A DNA stretch of 64,000 nucleotides from the NCBI RefSeq assembly GCF_031458255.1, contig NZ_JAVDYC010000001.1:6209001-6273000 (forward strand). Direction: 5' to 3'. The notes below the pieces were generated by a model. That model was not told the DNA's origin. It ran no database searches and saw only the letters and a list, made by a program, of their open reading frames with translations. The translations under genes were made by a program, and so were the position numbers. This document shows positions 26,609 to 35,995 of the stretch, piece by piece (position 1 is the first letter of the stretch; each line of letters starts with the position of its first letter). The stretch comes from Catenuloplanes niger (GTDB lineage Bacteria > Actinomycetota > Actinomycetes > Mycobacteriales > Micromonosporaceae).

Positions 26609-28029
26609 GCGTTTTCGCGGCGGTCGACCTCGGCGCGTCCTCCGGCCGGGTGATCAGGGCGACGCTGGACGGCGGCGCGCTGAGCCTCGACGAGGTGCAC
26701 CGCTTCCCGAACGAGCCGGTCAGCATCAACGGCACGCTGCACTGGGACATTTTGGCGCTGTACCGCGGTGTGCTGGAGGGACTGCGCCGGGCCGGGCCGG
26801 TGGACAGCATCGGCATCGACTCGTGGGCGGTCGACTACGGCCTGCTCGACGCGACCGGCGCGCTGCTCGGCAACCCGGTGCACTACCGGGACGCGCGCAC
26901 CACCGGCGTCTGGCGGGAGGTGGCGGCGGCGATCGGCGAGGAGCGGCTCTACGGCATCACCGGCCTGCAACAGCTGAACTTCAACACGCTCTACCAGCTG
27001 TCGGCCGCGCGTGGCACGCCGGTGCTGGCCGCCGCCCGGCACCTGCTGATGATCCCGGACCTGATCGCGTTCTGGCTCACCGGCGAGATCGGCGCGGAGA
27101 TCACCAACGCGTCCACCACCCAGCTCTACGACCTGCGCACGCGTGCCTGGTCCACGGAGCTGATCGCGGCGGCGGGCCTCGACCCGGGCCTGTTCCCGCC
27201 GCTGCGCGAGCCGGGCACGGTGATCGGCCGGGCCCGGGACCTCGACGGGCAGCCGGTGGTCGTCGCGGTCGGCTCGCACGACACCGCCTCGGCCGTGGTC
27301 GCGGTGCCGGCCGCGGACGCGCACTTCGCGTACATCTCCTGCGGCACCTGGTCGCTGGTCGGCGTGGAGCTGGACCGGCCGGTGCTCACCGAGGCCAGCC
27401 GCGCCGCGAACTTCACCAACGAGGGCGGCGTCGACGGCACCGTCCGCTACCTGCGCAACGTGATGGGTCTCTGGCTGCTCCAGGAGTCCTGCCGCGCGTG
27501 GGGCGACCCGGACCTGCCCGCACTGCTGGTCGAGGCCGCGGCGCGGGAGCCGTTCGTCTCGGTGGTCGACCCGGACCACGGCGACTTCCTCGCACCCGGG
27601 GACATGCCGGCCCGGATCGCGGCGTTCTGCCGCCGCACCGGCCAGCCGGTCCCGGCGGATCGCGCCGCGGTCGTGCGGACCGTCGTGGACAGTCTCGCGC
27701 TCGCCCACCGGCGCACGGTCCGGGAGGCCGCCGCGCTCTCCGGCACGCGCGTCGACGTGGTGCACGTGGTCGGCGGCGGCGCCCGCAACGCGCTGCTCTG
27801 CCAGCTCACCGCGGACGCGACCGGCCTGCCGGTGCTGGCCGGCCCGGTCGAGGCGACCGCGCTCGGCAACGTCCTGGTGCAGGCCCGCGCGGCCGGTGCC
27901 GCCGGCCCGGACCTGACCGCGCTGCGCGCGCTGCTGCGCGACACCCAGCGGCTCACCCGCTACGAGCCGTCCGGTGACCAGGCCGCATGGGACGCCGCCG
28001 CCTCGCGTCTGGGCCGGCCGAACCCCTGA
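26605..28029 (+). CDS. rhaB: Rhamnulokinase
   Basis: The 474-residue protein belongs to the FGGY kinase family: AAVDLGASSGRVIRA at the N terminus for ATP phosphates, IGIDSWAVDYGLLD, SHDTASAVVAVPA and the C-terminal HVVGGGARNALLCQLTADATG. It phosphorylates L-rhamnulose at O-1 to give the substrate of the aldolase encoded upstream. Length matches bacterial RhaB (about 480-490). The ATGA overlap with the aldolase gene shows translational coupling. The rhamnose pathway is complete within this window. Confidence 0.94.
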   Translation: MSVFAAVDLGASSGRVIRATLDGGALSLDEVHRFPNEPVSINGTLHWDILALYRGVLEGLRRAGPVDSIGIDSWAVDYGLLDATGALLGNPVHYRDARTTGVWREVAAAIGEERLYGITGLQQLNFNTLYQLSAARGTPVLAAARHLLMIPDLIAFWLTGEIGAEITNASTTQLYDLRTRAWSTELIAAAGLDPGLFPPLREPGTVIGRARDLDGQPVVVAVGSHDTASAVVAVPAADAHFAYISCGTWSLVGVELDRPVLTEASRAANFTNEGGVDGTVRYLRNVMGLWLLQESCRAWGDPDLPALLVEAAAREPFVSVVDPDHGDFLAPGDMPARIAAFCRRTGQPVPADRAAVVRTVVDSLALAHRRTVREAAALSGTRVDVVHVVGGGARNALLCQLTADATGLPVLAGPVEATALGNVLVQARAAGAAGPDLTALRALLRDTQRLTRYEPSGDQAAWDAAASRLGRPNP

Positions 28030-28135
28030 GAGCCGGCGGGGGTACGCCGCACGTGCGACGCGGCGTACCCCGGCGAGCGGCCGGACCGTCGTCGTCCGCC
28101 GGATATATCGACGTCGGCCGTTGCGTGGACGGGTG

Positions 28136-28171
28136 GAGCGCTCTATAAACAACATTGACTGAAAGCGCTCT
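28136..28171. promoter_or_regulatory. Two AGCGCT-cored LacI-like sites before the GH2 gene
   Basis: GAGCGCTC (28136-28143) and GAAAGCGCTCTC (28161-28172) lie 26 bases apart and 30-60 bases before the glycosidase start. They differ from the AACGTT-cored rhamnose operators and resemble the sites before the GH53 and DUF6807 genes, so a different LacI/GalR repressor is likely. Confidence 0.55.
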
Positions 28172-28199
28172 CTCCGTCCTCCACCACGGGAGCAGGCCG

Positions 28200-30911
28200 A
28201 TGAAGAAGGTCCTGACCTGGCTGGCGACCGCCGTCCTGGCCGCCGGTTCCGCGATCCTGGTGTATCCCGGCGTCGCGACCGCCGCGTACATCCCGAAGAC
28301 GCCGCCGCTGTCCACGCCGTGGACGTCGCAGGTGTCGCTGACCGACCCGCTGCCGGAGTACCCGCGGCCGCAGCTGACCCGCCCGGACTGGCAGAGCCTG
28401 AACGGCCAGTGGCAGTTCGCCGCGTCGACGCAGATCGGCACGCCACCGACCGGGCAGAACCTGGCCGAGACCGTGCTGGTGCCGTACCCGATCGAGTCCG
28501 CGCTCTCCGGGATCATGCGGCACGAGAACAACATGTTCTACCGGCGTACGTTCACCGTGCCGGCGTCCTGGTCCGGGCGGCGGGTGCAGCTCAACTTCGG
28601 CGCGGTCACCTGGCGGGCGAACGTGTGGGTGAACGGTGCCGCCGCGGGCTCGCACACCGGCGGGTACGACGCGTGGTCGCTGGACGTCACGCCGCACCTG
28701 AACGGCGGGACCAACGAGATCATCGTCGGCGTGCACTCGCCGGTGGACGCGGCCGGCATCCCGCTCGGCAAGCAGCGGCTCAACCCGAGCGGCATCTTCT
28801 ACACCGCGGCGTCCGGGATCTGGCAGAGCGTATGGCTGGAACCGACCACCGCCGGGCGCGTCACCCGGCTGGACACCACTCCGGACGTACCCGGGCAGGC
28901 TTTCGATCTTGATGTCCGGACCGTGAACGCGGCCGGGCAGACCGTCACCGCGACCGTCTCCACCGGCGGCACCACGGTGGCGACCGCGTCCGCGCCGGCC
29001 GGCACCCGGCTGCGGATCCCGCTGCCGAACGCGCGCCTGTGGAGCCCGGACGACCCGTTCCTCTACGACCTGCGCGTCACGCTCTCCGGCGGCGACAGCG
29101 TGGGCGGATACTTCGGCATGCGGTCCGTCTCGACCGCGGTGGTGAACGGGTTCCTGCGGCCGGTCGTCAACGGACGGTTCTACTTCCAGATGGGCACGCT
29201 GGACCAGGGCTACTGGCCGGACGGCATCTACACCGCACCGACCGACGAGGCGCTGCGCTTCGACCTGGAACGACAGAAGGCGTTCGGCTACAACACGGTC
29301 CGCAAGCACATCAAGGTCGAGCCGGCGCGCTGGTTCTACCACGCGGACCGGCTCGGGTTGCTGGTCATGCAGGACATGCCGTCGATGCGCACCGGCGTCA
29401 CGCCGTCCGCGGCCGACCGGGTCACCTTCGAGGACGAGCTGCGGCGGATGATCGACCAGCTGCGCGGGATCACGTCGATCGTGCAGTGGATCCCGTTCAA
29501 CGAGGGCTGGGGCGAGTACGACGAGGCCCGGATCACCGACCTGGTCAAGAACTACGACCCGACCCGCCTGGTGAACGGCAACTCCGGCTCGAACTGCTGC
29601 GGGCGCGACCCGGGCAACGGCGACGTGGTCGACGACCACATCTACGTCGGCCCGGGACTGACCCAGCCGCCGAGCGCCACCCGGATCGCGCAGCTCGGCG
29701 AGTTCGGCGGGCTCGGGCTGCGCGTGGCCGGGCACGAATGGTCGCCGGGCAACGGGTTCAGCTACGAGATGGTCGCGGACGACGCCGCACTGAACCGGCG
29801 GTACGTCGAGGTGACCGACACGCTTCAGGGGCTGATCCGGTCGCGCGGGCTGTCCGGGTCGATCTACACCGAGCCGACCGACGTGGAGAACGAGGTCAAC
29901 GGCCTCTACACGTACGACCGGCGGGTCCTCAAGATGAACGCCGACCAGATCCGGGCCGCGCACCTGGCCGTCCAGGGTGCCGCGGCATGGCTGCGGCCCG
30001 GCGAGTCGATCTCGCTCGGCGTGACCACGCCCGGCTTCACCGACCGCTACCTGCGTCACGTGAACTCGCTCGGCGTGACGTCCCCGGTCGGCGACGCGCT
30101 GTCCCGGCAGGACACCACGTTCCGGGTCCGGGCCGGGCTGGCCGGCAGCGGCTGCTGGTCGTTCGAGTCACGCAACCAGCCGGGCCGCTACCTGCGGCAC
30201 GCGAACTCCCGGGTCCGGCTGGACGCGTCCGACGGCAGCGCGCTGTTCGCCGCGGACGCCACGTTCTGCGCGCGGACCGGCCGGACCGCGGCCGGGATCT
30301 CGTTCGAGGCCTACAACCAGCCGGGCCGGTTCCTGCGGCACTACAACGGCGAGGTGTGGATCGCGGCGGCGACCGAGAACCCCGCGTCGTACGCCGCGGA
30401 CACGACCTGGCAGGTCGCGTCCCCGTGGTGGCGCAGCGGCGCGGACCTGACCGCGGGCACGCGCGTCTCGCTGGGCGTCACCACGCCCGGCTTCACCGAC
30501 CGCTACCTGCGGCACCAGGACTCGCTCGGCGTCACGTCCGTGGTCACCACGGCCTCGGACGCGACCACCCGGGCGGACGCCACGTTCACGGTCCGGCCCG
30601 GTCTCGCCGACCCGTCCTGCTACTCGCTCGAATCGGTCAACTACCCGGGCCGCTACCTGCGCCACTCCAACTTCCGCCTGCGCCTGGACGCCTCCGACGG
30701 CGGCGTGGTGTTCCCGTGGGACGCCACGTTCTGCGCGGAGCCGGGCGCCGGCGGCGTGACGCTGCGGTCCTACAACATGGCCGGGCACGCGATCCGGCAC
30801 TACAGCGCCCAGGTGTGGATCGCCACCGCCGGCGGCCCGCACACGCCGCAGGACTCCGCGGCGGGCTACCCCGCCGACACGTCCTGGCGGATCGCGGCGC
30901 CGCTGGGCTGA
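28200..30911 (+). CDS. Secreted GH2-family glycosidase with two AbfB (CBM42) domains
   Basis: The 903-residue protein has a signal peptide (cleavage near residue 28). It then has the GH2 sugar-binding domain (about 55-215: PRPQLTRPDWQSLNGQWQF, FYRRTFTVP), the Ig-like domain (about 218-312) and the TIM barrel (about 315-595). The acid/base is in WIPFNEGWGEY (E435) and the nucleophile candidate is E501 in LGEFGG. Two AbfB domains follow (about 602-742 and 753-903), each with the repeated RYLRH and LRH.N motifs; AbfB modules bind arabinofuranose side chains. The enzyme should act outside the cell on a decorated plant polysaccharide such as arabinogalactan or rhamnogalacturonan. The exact glycosidic bond is not predictable. 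GGGAG precedes the ATG. Confidence 0.88.
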   Translation: MKKVLTWLATAVLAAGSAILVYPGVATAAYIPKTPPLSTPWTSQVSLTDPLPEYPRPQLTRPDWQSLNGQWQFAASTQIGTPPTGQNLAETVLVPYPIESALSGIMRHENNMFYRRTFTVPASWSGRRVQLNFGAVTWRANVWVNGAAAGSHTGGYDAWSLDVTPHLNGGTNEIIVGVHSPVDAAGIPLGKQRLNPSGIFYTAASGIWQSVWLEPTTAGRVTRLDTTPDVPGQAFDLDVRTVNAAGQTVTATVSTGGTTVATASAPAGTRLRIPLPNARLWSPDDPFLYDLRVTLSGGDSVGGYFGMRSVSTAVVNGFLRPVVNGRFYFQMGTLDQGYWPDGIYTAPTDEALRFDLERQKAFGYNTVRKHIKVEPARWFYHADRLGLLVMQDMPSMRTGVTPSAADRVTFEDELRRMIDQLRGITSIVQWIPFNEGWGEYDEARITDLVKNYDPTRLVNGNSGSNCCGRDPGNGDVVDDHIYVGPGLTQPPSATRIAQLGEFGGLGLRVAGHEWSPGNGFSYEMVADDAALNRRYVEVTDTLQGLIRSRGLSGSIYTEPTDVENEVNGLYTYDRRVLKMNADQIRAAHLAVQGAAAWLRPGESISLGVTTPGFTDRYLRHVNSLGVTSPVGDALSRQDTTFRVRAGLAGSGCWSFESRNQPGRYLRHANSRVRLDASDGSALFAADATFCARTGRTAAGISFEAYNQPGRFLRHYNGEVWIAAATENPASYAADTTWQVASPWWRSGADLTAGTRVSLGVTTPGFTDRYLRHQDSLGVTSVVTTASDATTRADATFTVRPGLADPSCYSLESVNYPGRYLRHSNFRLRLDASDGGVVFPWDATFCAEPGAGGVTLRSYNMAGHAIRHYSAQVWIATAGGPHTPQDSAAGYPADTSWRIAAPLG

Positions 30912-30924
30912 CCCGCGGCCCGGC

Positions 30925-30956
30925 CCGGGATCGAGACGCCCGCGCCTCGATCCCGG
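30925..30956. terminator. Bidirectional hairpin between convergent genes
   Basis: CCGGGATCGAG (30925-30935) pairs perfectly with CTCGATCCCGG (30946-30956). It lies between the GH2 gene and the convergent SUKH-like gene and probably ends transcription from both sides. Confidence 0.7.
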
Positions 30957-30989
30957 CGGGTCGCTCCGCGCCGCGGCCGGGCCCTCGGG

Positions 30990-31556
30990 TCAGTTCTTGA
31001 TGCGGGTCAGCAGGCCGAGCTCGGGGTGCAGCGCGCCGTCCTGGGCGAGGGCCCGGAAGTCGGGCTCGACCTCGGCGAGCGTGAGCGTGCCGGCCCGCAC
31101 CGCGGCGACCCGGACCATGGACCAGAGGAAGACGTCGAGGTTGTCGAAGCGGGTGTCCGCCTCGAGCGCCTCCTCCTCGTGGAACCAGACCGCGACCTGG
31201 CCGTTCGTCAGCACCACGTAGTAGTTGCCGCCGCCGTCCGCGCCGATCGAGTAGACGTCGTCGTCGGTCAGCTCGGTCCCGTCGGAGTCGGCGAGGCCGA
31301 CCCCGTTCCCGGCGAAGTCGAAGCCGTACGACCACTCGTAGGCGTCCAGGATCTGCGGGAACGTCCCGGCCCGGACGCGGCGGTCCAGCCCGGTCAGCGC
31401 GGCCGCGTCCGCGGGGGCGAGCCGGGCGGCGAACGGCGCGACCGGGCGGATCGAGTCCGGGACCTCCACCCGGTCCTCGTCGGCGAGCCAGCGCGCCACG
31501 TCCGCGTCGAGGTCACGCTCGACGTACCCGGTCAGGTCAGCAACGGTGAGGGTCAC
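30990..31556 (-). CDS. SMI1/KNR4 (SUKH)-like protein
   Basis: The 188-residue protein starts at a GTG. The pattern VPDSIRPVAPFAARL…FAGNGVGLADSDGTEL…VYSIGADGGGNYYVVLTNGQVAVWFHEE is like SMI1/KNR4 (SUKH) proteins, in which a conserved G-x-G..D..Y/F segment precedes a W-F strand. Many SUKH proteins are immunity factors for secreted toxins, while others have unknown roles. No toxin gene is adjacent, though a TNT-domain toxin-like gene lies 25 kb away. The family call is moderate and a role in immunity would be inference. Confidence 0.6.
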   Translation of the reverse strand: MTLTVADLTGYVERDLDADVARWLADEDRVEVPDSIRPVAPFAARLAPADAAALTGLDRRVRAGTFPQILDAYEWSYGFDFAGNGVGLADSDGTELTDDDVYSIGADGGGNYYVVLTNGQVAVWFHEEEALEADTRFDNLDVFLWSMVRVAAVRAGTLTLAEVEPDFRALAQDGALHPELGLLTRIKN

Positions 31557-31703
31557 CAGCGGATCGTAACCGCATCGGTCGACCCGGCCGACGCAGATCG
31601 ATGACGGTGCGCGCGACTCCCCGGCCGGGCGCCTGCGGAAAAGCCGTCGCCGGTACGGCACACCGCGGCCTGGCGTGCGGACAGGTCTCGAAGCGGAGGA
31701 GTG

Positions 31704-32001
31704 GTGACCCAAGACCGTCGTCGGTTCCGGCACGGGCAGGGTCACGTTCGTGCCCGGCGACGCCGGCGCACACGTCGCGGCGGAGCCGGCCGACGTGGTC
31801 GAGTTCGTCGCGGCGGACGAGCGTGGCTGGGATCGGTACGCGGCCGCGAGCTGGCTCAACATGCGGCGGTGGCTGGACGCGCACCCGGACGACGCGCTGG
31901 CGCCGCAGATCCGGGCCGAGCTGACCCGGGCACCACCGCAGCATGTGCGCTGGCAGCGACCGTACCTCGGCTGGGGTGTCTTCGCCCTGATGCGGCGATA
32001 A
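31704..32001 (+). pseudogene. Small hypothetical gene with an apparent 1-base frameshift near its start
   Basis: A GTG at 31704 follows the strong ribosome site GGAGGA (31695-31700). It opens GTGACC, but the extra C in ACCC at 31708-31710 puts it out of frame. If that C is removed the frame reads VTKTVVGSG and joins the coherent downstream frame (RVTFVPGDAGAHVAAEP…ERGWDRYAAASWLNMRRWL…LGWGVFALMRR) to the stop at 32001. As written, only a GTG at 31750 is available (83 residues). It may be a true mutation or a sequence error. The product is not recognised. Confidence 0.5.
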
Positions 32002-32094
32002 CACCGACGCGACGGGGCGAAGCCACGGCAACGGTACGTCAAGATCGGTCTGCTAGCCTCTGCGCCGTTCCATTGTGGAAACCCTGGAGGTGCC

Positions 32095-32316
32095 ATGGCA
32101 GTCACCGGTGATCTGAGCAAGATCGTCGACAAGGAGTACCAGGACAAGAGCCTCGAGGAGATCGCGGCCGCGCCGGTCGCGGCCCTCGCCGGCATCAGCG
32201 AGACGGGTGCGAAGCACCTGCGCGACGCCCTGGGCATCAAGACGATCGGCGAGCTCGGCCGGAACAAGTACTTCCGCGCCTCCGCGGCGATCGTCGACCT
32301 GCTCGACGCCAAGTAG
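32095..32316 (+). CDS. Small helix-hairpin-helix-like protein
   Basis: The 73-residue protein has GGAGG about 6 bases before its ATG. The central region APVAALAGISETGAKHL, followed by LGIKTIGELGRN, resembles the helix-hairpin-helix fold seen in DUF4332-like and DNA-binding proteins: a paired helix unit with the turn GIS-ETG. It has no cysteines or membrane segment. Related short proteins are widespread in actinobacteria without known function. A bidirectional terminator follows 9 bases after the stop. Confidence 0.75.
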   Translation: MAVTGDLSKIVDKEYQDKSLEEIAAAPVAALAGISETGAKHLRDALGIKTIGELGRNKYFRASAAIVDLLDAK

Positions 32317-32325
32317 CACCGAAGC

Positions 32326-32363
32326 GGATCACGAGGGGGCACTCGCGTACCCCCTCGTGATCC
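32326..32363. terminator. Strong bidirectional terminator hairpin
   Basis: A perfect 14-bp stem (GGATCACGAGGGGG at 32326-32339 with 32350-32363) and a 10-base loop sits exactly between the convergent gene ends at 32316 and 32368. Confidence 0.85.
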
Positions 32364-32367
32364 GTGC

Positions 32368-32862
32368 CTACGGTGATTCGACGAGGGCTGCGTTCCAGAC
32401 CTCGGAGGCCTCCTCGTGGGAGTTGACGCCCTCGTGGAAGGCGTCGGCGAGTTTCAGGAACTCCTCACGCTCGACGTTGTCGAAGCCGAGGAACCTCGGG
32501 CGGTGCACGGCGAAACCGTCCCTGTCGGTGTGCGGGCGGTACGGGACGGCCACCGCCATGGCGCTCCGCTCCGGGAAGTAGGAGACGGCGCGCACGATCA
32601 GCGCGTCTGTGCGCGGCGTGGCGGCGAGGTGGATGAAACCCTCGACGACGAGTGCGGCGCGGGTCGCCGCGAACCCGTTGGACTCGAGTGCCTCCTGGCC
32701 GTTCAGGGCCGAGATGCCCGGGTCGTCGTCGGCGAAGCGGGCCATGGCGCGGTCGCCGTCGGCCTGCTCGTATCCCATCAACGGGACGAGCTTGTCGCCG
32801 GCGGACACGCTCCAGATGCCGTGCGCTGCGAGGAACCCCGCTAGGCGGGCTGTCTCTTGCAT
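32368..32862 (-). CDS. Hypothetical protein
   Basis: The 164-residue soluble protein begins MQETARL at 32862; an in-frame GTG at 32877 is an alternative. It has no signal peptide or membrane helix. Recognisable patches are MGYEQADGDRAMARFADDD, VEGFIHLAATPRTDALIVRAV and LGFDNVEREEFLKLADAFHEGV, which suggest an alpha/beta fold. Two tryptophans and a conserved-looking DNVEREEF helix are notable. I do not recognise a family. Codon use is typical of the window but slightly less GC-biased at third positions than the neighbours, which may hint at transfer. Confidence 0.65.
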   Translation of the reverse strand: MQETARLAGFLAAHGIWSVSAGDKLVPLMGYEQADGDRAMARFADDDPGISALNGQEALESNGFAATRAALVVEGFIHLAATPRTDALIVRAVSYFPERSAMAVAVPYRPHTDRDGFAVHRPRFLGFDNVEREEFLKLADAFHEGVNSHEEASEVWNAALVESP

Positions 32863-32941
32863 GGCTCGGAACGATACGGCACCTCGGCTACACCTGAGGT
32901 TGCGCGCGTTTGTCAAGATGCCGATCCGGGTGAGGCCGAGA

Positions 32942-33487
32942 TCACAGGTGGCTGACCTCGTTGAACGCGATCAGCGCGGGTGGCCGGCCCGGCCGGTAGA
33001 GGATCGTGGTGAGGCCGCAGTTGACCGCGTTCAGCCCGAGCCAGCGCGGCTCCGGCGCGTCCAGCGCGTCCCGGACGAACCAGGCCACCGTGAACGCGTG
33101 CGTGACGATCACCTCGTGCGTCTCGGTCTCGGCCGGCCGCGCGAACCGGTCCAGGGCCGCGCGGGCCAGCGTCTCGCCGAGCGCGTACTCCTCGTCGGTG
33201 ACCGGCGCCAGGAAGTCCCGGAACACGGGCGGCAGCGCGGCCGGCTCGCCGACCGGCGGGATGTAGTCACCACAGACCTCGAGCTCCCGCACCGGTACGC
33301 CCGGCAGCCGCGCCGCGATGATCCGGGCGGTCTCCGCGGCGCGCGGCAGCGGACCGTGGTGCAGTGCCGCGATCGGCAGCGCGGCCAGCCGGGCGCCGGT
33401 GGCCGCGGCCTGCCGGCGCCCGGTCCCGGTGAGCACGCCGTCCGCGGCCTCGCCGTGCCGGACCAGATGCACGTAACGCCCTGTCAT
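32942..33487 (-). CDS. Histidine phosphatase superfamily protein
   Basis: The 181-residue protein opens with YVHLVRHGEA, the RHG motif carrying the catalytic phospho-histidine (H10). The second conserved histidine is in VTHAFTVAW near residue 130, and further branch residues are HHGPLPRAAETARIIA. It is a small phosphoglycerate-mutase-like phosphatase. The cytoplasmic substrate is unknown. The start at 33487 places the RHG motif at the usual position; the upstream ATG at 33553 would add an unrelated 22-residue leader. Confidence 0.92.
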   Translation of the reverse strand: MTGRYVHLVRHGEAADGVLTGTGRRQAAATGARLAALPIAALHHGPLPRAAETARIIAARLPGVPVRELEVCGDYIPPVGEPAALPPVFRDFLAPVTDEEYALGETLARAALDRFARPAETETHEVIVTHAFTVAWFVRDALDAPEPRWLGLNAVNCGLTTILYRPGRPPALIAFNEVSHL

Positions 33488-33618
33488 GATGTTGTCTTCA
33501 TCCCTTGTGGACTGCCGGGTGCACGAAAAGTAACGGCCCTCACCGGCGAACATGACACTGAGTGGTCAGATCCGAGGTTTCTGTAACCCCCGGTATGACT
33601 TTCGGTAGATTGAACCCG

Positions 33619-35793
33619 ATGGCTGGTCACTCTACGGTATGTCGCGTGAGTGCCGTGAGATCATTGAGTGCCCTCCCGATCCGCTCCGTCGCGGACCGGC
33701 TGCGCCTGGCGCACCGGGCGACGTTCCTGGGCCGGCAGCCGGAGATCACGGCGTTCCACGAACTGTTGCGGCCGGACGGTCCACACGCGCTGCTGGTGGT
33801 CGAGGGGCCGGCCGGGATCGGCAAGACCGCGCTGCTCGCCCGGTTCGCCGACGAGGCCCGCGCGGCCGGCCGGCCGGTACTGCGGGTCGACGGCCGGGAC
33901 GGCGACGAGGAGCGCGCGGGCGCGGCCGGGCCGGGCGCGCCCGTGGTGCTGGTCGACGACGCGGACCGGATCCCGGCGCTGGAGGCGTGGCTCCGTGACC
34001 GGCTGCTGCCGCGGCTGCCGATGGACGCGCGCGTGGTGCTGGCCGCGCGCCGGTCGCCGGTCACCCGGTGGAGCGCGGACCCGGGCTGGTTCCAGGCGAT
34101 CCGCCCGCTGTCGCTCGGCCCGCTGAGCCGGATGGACTCGAGCTCGCTGCTGCACCGGTTCGGCGTCGCGCCGCACCTGCGCCGCGAGATGATCGCGTTC
34201 GCCGGCGGGAACCCGTCCGCGCTCGCGCTCGCGGCCCGCACCGCGCAGTCGCCCACCCGGGACGGTGACGGCTGGGTGCCGACGCAGGAGCTGCTGGACC
34301 GGGTGGTCGCGGCGTGCGCCGGGCCGTTCCCGTCCGCCACCCACCGGCGCGCGTTGCAGGCCGCCGCGCACTCCATCGTGATCACCGAGGACCTGTTGCG
34401 CGCGGTGGTCGGTGACGAGGCCGCCGCGATGTTCGAGTGGCTGCGCACCCAGTCCTTCATGCACGTGTCACCGTTCGGCCTGGTCCCGAACGGCACGGTC
34501 CGCGCGTCGGTGGAGGCGCAACTGGCCCGGCGTGACCCGGACGGCCACCGCGCGCTGCACGACCGGATCCGCGACTACCTGTTCGAGCGTGCCCGGATCG
34601 CGGCCGGCGACGCGGTCATGCCGGCCATGGTGATGCTCGGCTACCTGCACCGCCGGTTCGGCGCGACCGCGTTCTACGACGCGATCCTCGGCATGCCGAC
34701 CGGCGCGCCGGACGACGCGACCGCGGAGCTGACCACCAGCGGCGTGTACGAGGACCGGGTCGACCCGGCCGAACTGCCCGCGCTGCTGGCGCTCAGCGAC
34801 GAGCCGGAGCTGGTGGAGTTCTGGTTCGGCCGGCAGCCGTCCGCGTTCCGCGCCTACCGGCGGGAGGCGCCGATCCCGCTGCTGGACACCGCGCGCGTCG
34901 GACCGTTCCACCCGCTGGAGCCGCGGGCCGGGCGCGGTGAGCTGATCGGCTTCTCCGCGCTGCTGCGGCTCGGCGTGGAGGACCTGGCCGAGTGCGAGCA
35001 CGACCCGGTGCTCGCGGCGGCGTGGGCGTTCACGCACACGGCCGCGCCGCTCGCCGCCGGGGAGGAGCTGGACGTGCTCCGGTTCGTGGCGCGGCCCGCG
35101 GCCGGCCCGCCCGCGGCTCAGCGCCCCGCCGGCGAGCGCCTGGCCGACCCGCTGGAGCGCCGCCGCGCCGACGCGGTGCAGGATCTCGCGGTCTACCGGG
35201 TGCTCGGCCGCGCGGTCCGGCCGGACCACCCGGCCTGGACGTTCCTGGCGACCGGCGACCCGGCGCTGTGGACCGGCGCGTTGCGCTACTTCGACATGCC
35301 GGGTACCGGGCTGGCCGTGCCCAGCGGCGGCCGGGACCGGCACCTGTTCGCGCACGACTGGCGGGCGGCGCCGCCGGAGGAGTGGCTGGCCGGGAACTCC
35401 CGGCGCCCGGTCGAGGAGCTGCCGCCGCGCGCGGACACCGGCCTGGCCGTGCTGACCCGGGCCGAGTTCGACACCGAGGTCCGGGCCGCGCTGCGCGCCT
35501 GGCGCCGCCCGGAGCGGCTGGCGGAGAGCCCGCTGCTGCGCACCGGCCTGGTCCGGGACGCGGACGACCCGGTCGAGTCGCTGCGCCGCACGCTGGCCGG
35601 GGCCGTGGAGGCGCTGGGCCGGCACGGCCGGACCGCGAAGCAGCACCGCGTGCTGACCACCACGTTCCTGAGCGGCGCGCCGACCCAGGAGGCGGCGGCG
35701 CGCCGGCTCGGGCTGCCGTTCAGCACGTACCGTCGCCACCTCACGATCGGGCTGACGACGATCTGCGACCGGCTCTGGCTGGGCGAGGAGTGA
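33619..35793 (+). CDS. Large ATPase regulator with C-terminal helix-turn-helix-like region
   Basis: The product is about 724 residues from ATG 33619 (GTG at 33562 and 33646 are alternatives). After a short leader comes a NACHT/AAA-type ATPase: FLGRQPEITAFHELL, Walker A GPAGIGKTALL and a Walker B-like VVLVDDADRI, as in LuxR/MalT-like STAND regulators. A long helical middle region without clear TPR signatures follows. The last 60 residues (TAKQHRVLTTTFLSG…TQEAAARRLGLPFSTYRRHL) look like a helix-turn-helix of the sigma-4/LuxR kind. It probably senses a ligand with ATP and binds DNA. The ligand is unknown. A promoter and small ORF lie just downstream. Confidence 0.75.
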   Translation: MAGHSTVCRVSAVRSLSALPIRSVADRLRLAHRATFLGRQPEITAFHELLRPDGPHALLVVEGPAGIGKTALLARFADEARAAGRPVLRVDGRDGDEERAGAAGPGAPVVLVDDADRIPALEAWLRDRLLPRLPMDARVVLAARRSPVTRWSADPGWFQAIRPLSLGPLSRMDSSSLLHRFGVAPHLRREMIAFAGGNPSALALAARTAQSPTRDGDGWVPTQELLDRVVAACAGPFPSATHRRALQAAAHSIVITEDLLRAVVGDEAAAMFEWLRTQSFMHVSPFGLVPNGTVRASVEAQLARRDPDGHRALHDRIRDYLFERARIAAGDAVMPAMVMLGYLHRRFGATAFYDAILGMPTGAPDDATAELTTSGVYEDRVDPAELPALLALSDEPELVEFWFGRQPSAFRAYRREAPIPLLDTARVGPFHPLEPRAGRGELIGFSALLRLGVEDLAECEHDPVLAAAWAFTHTAAPLAAGEELDVLRFVARPAAGPPAAQRPAGERLADPLERRRADAVQDLAVYRVLGRAVRPDHPAWTFLATGDPALWTGALRYFDMPGTGLAVPSGGRDRHLFAHDWRAAPPEEWLAGNSRRPVEELPPRADTGLAVLTRAEFDTEVRAALRAWRRPERLAESPLLRTGLVRDADDPVESLRRTLAGAVEALGRHGRTAKQHRVLTTTFLSGAPTQEAAARRLGLPFSTYRRHLTIGLTTICDRLWLGEE

Positions 35794-35877
35794 CGACCCG
35801 CGGGGGTACGGACCGGGTGGCGGAATCGTCGCGACGGCCGAATTACGCATCCGTTCGCGATCGCGCCGAATAAATGC

Positions 35878-35907
35878 TTGCCATTCTCGAGGGCCGGCGA
35901 TTAACGT
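35878..35907 (+). promoter_or_regulatory. Predicted sigma-70-type promoter
   Basis: TTGCCA (35878-35883) and TAACGT (35902-35907) are separated by 18 bases in an unusually AT-rich patch. The predicted start of transcription is near 35914, about 82 bases before the small ORF. Confidence 0.55.
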
Positions 35908-35995
35908 ATCCATCAGCTTCGGGTGGCCGGAGCCATGAGGGAAGCCGGCGACGGTAAACCGCGACGGTGAAATGATGAGGGCGAAGGAGGCGGTC

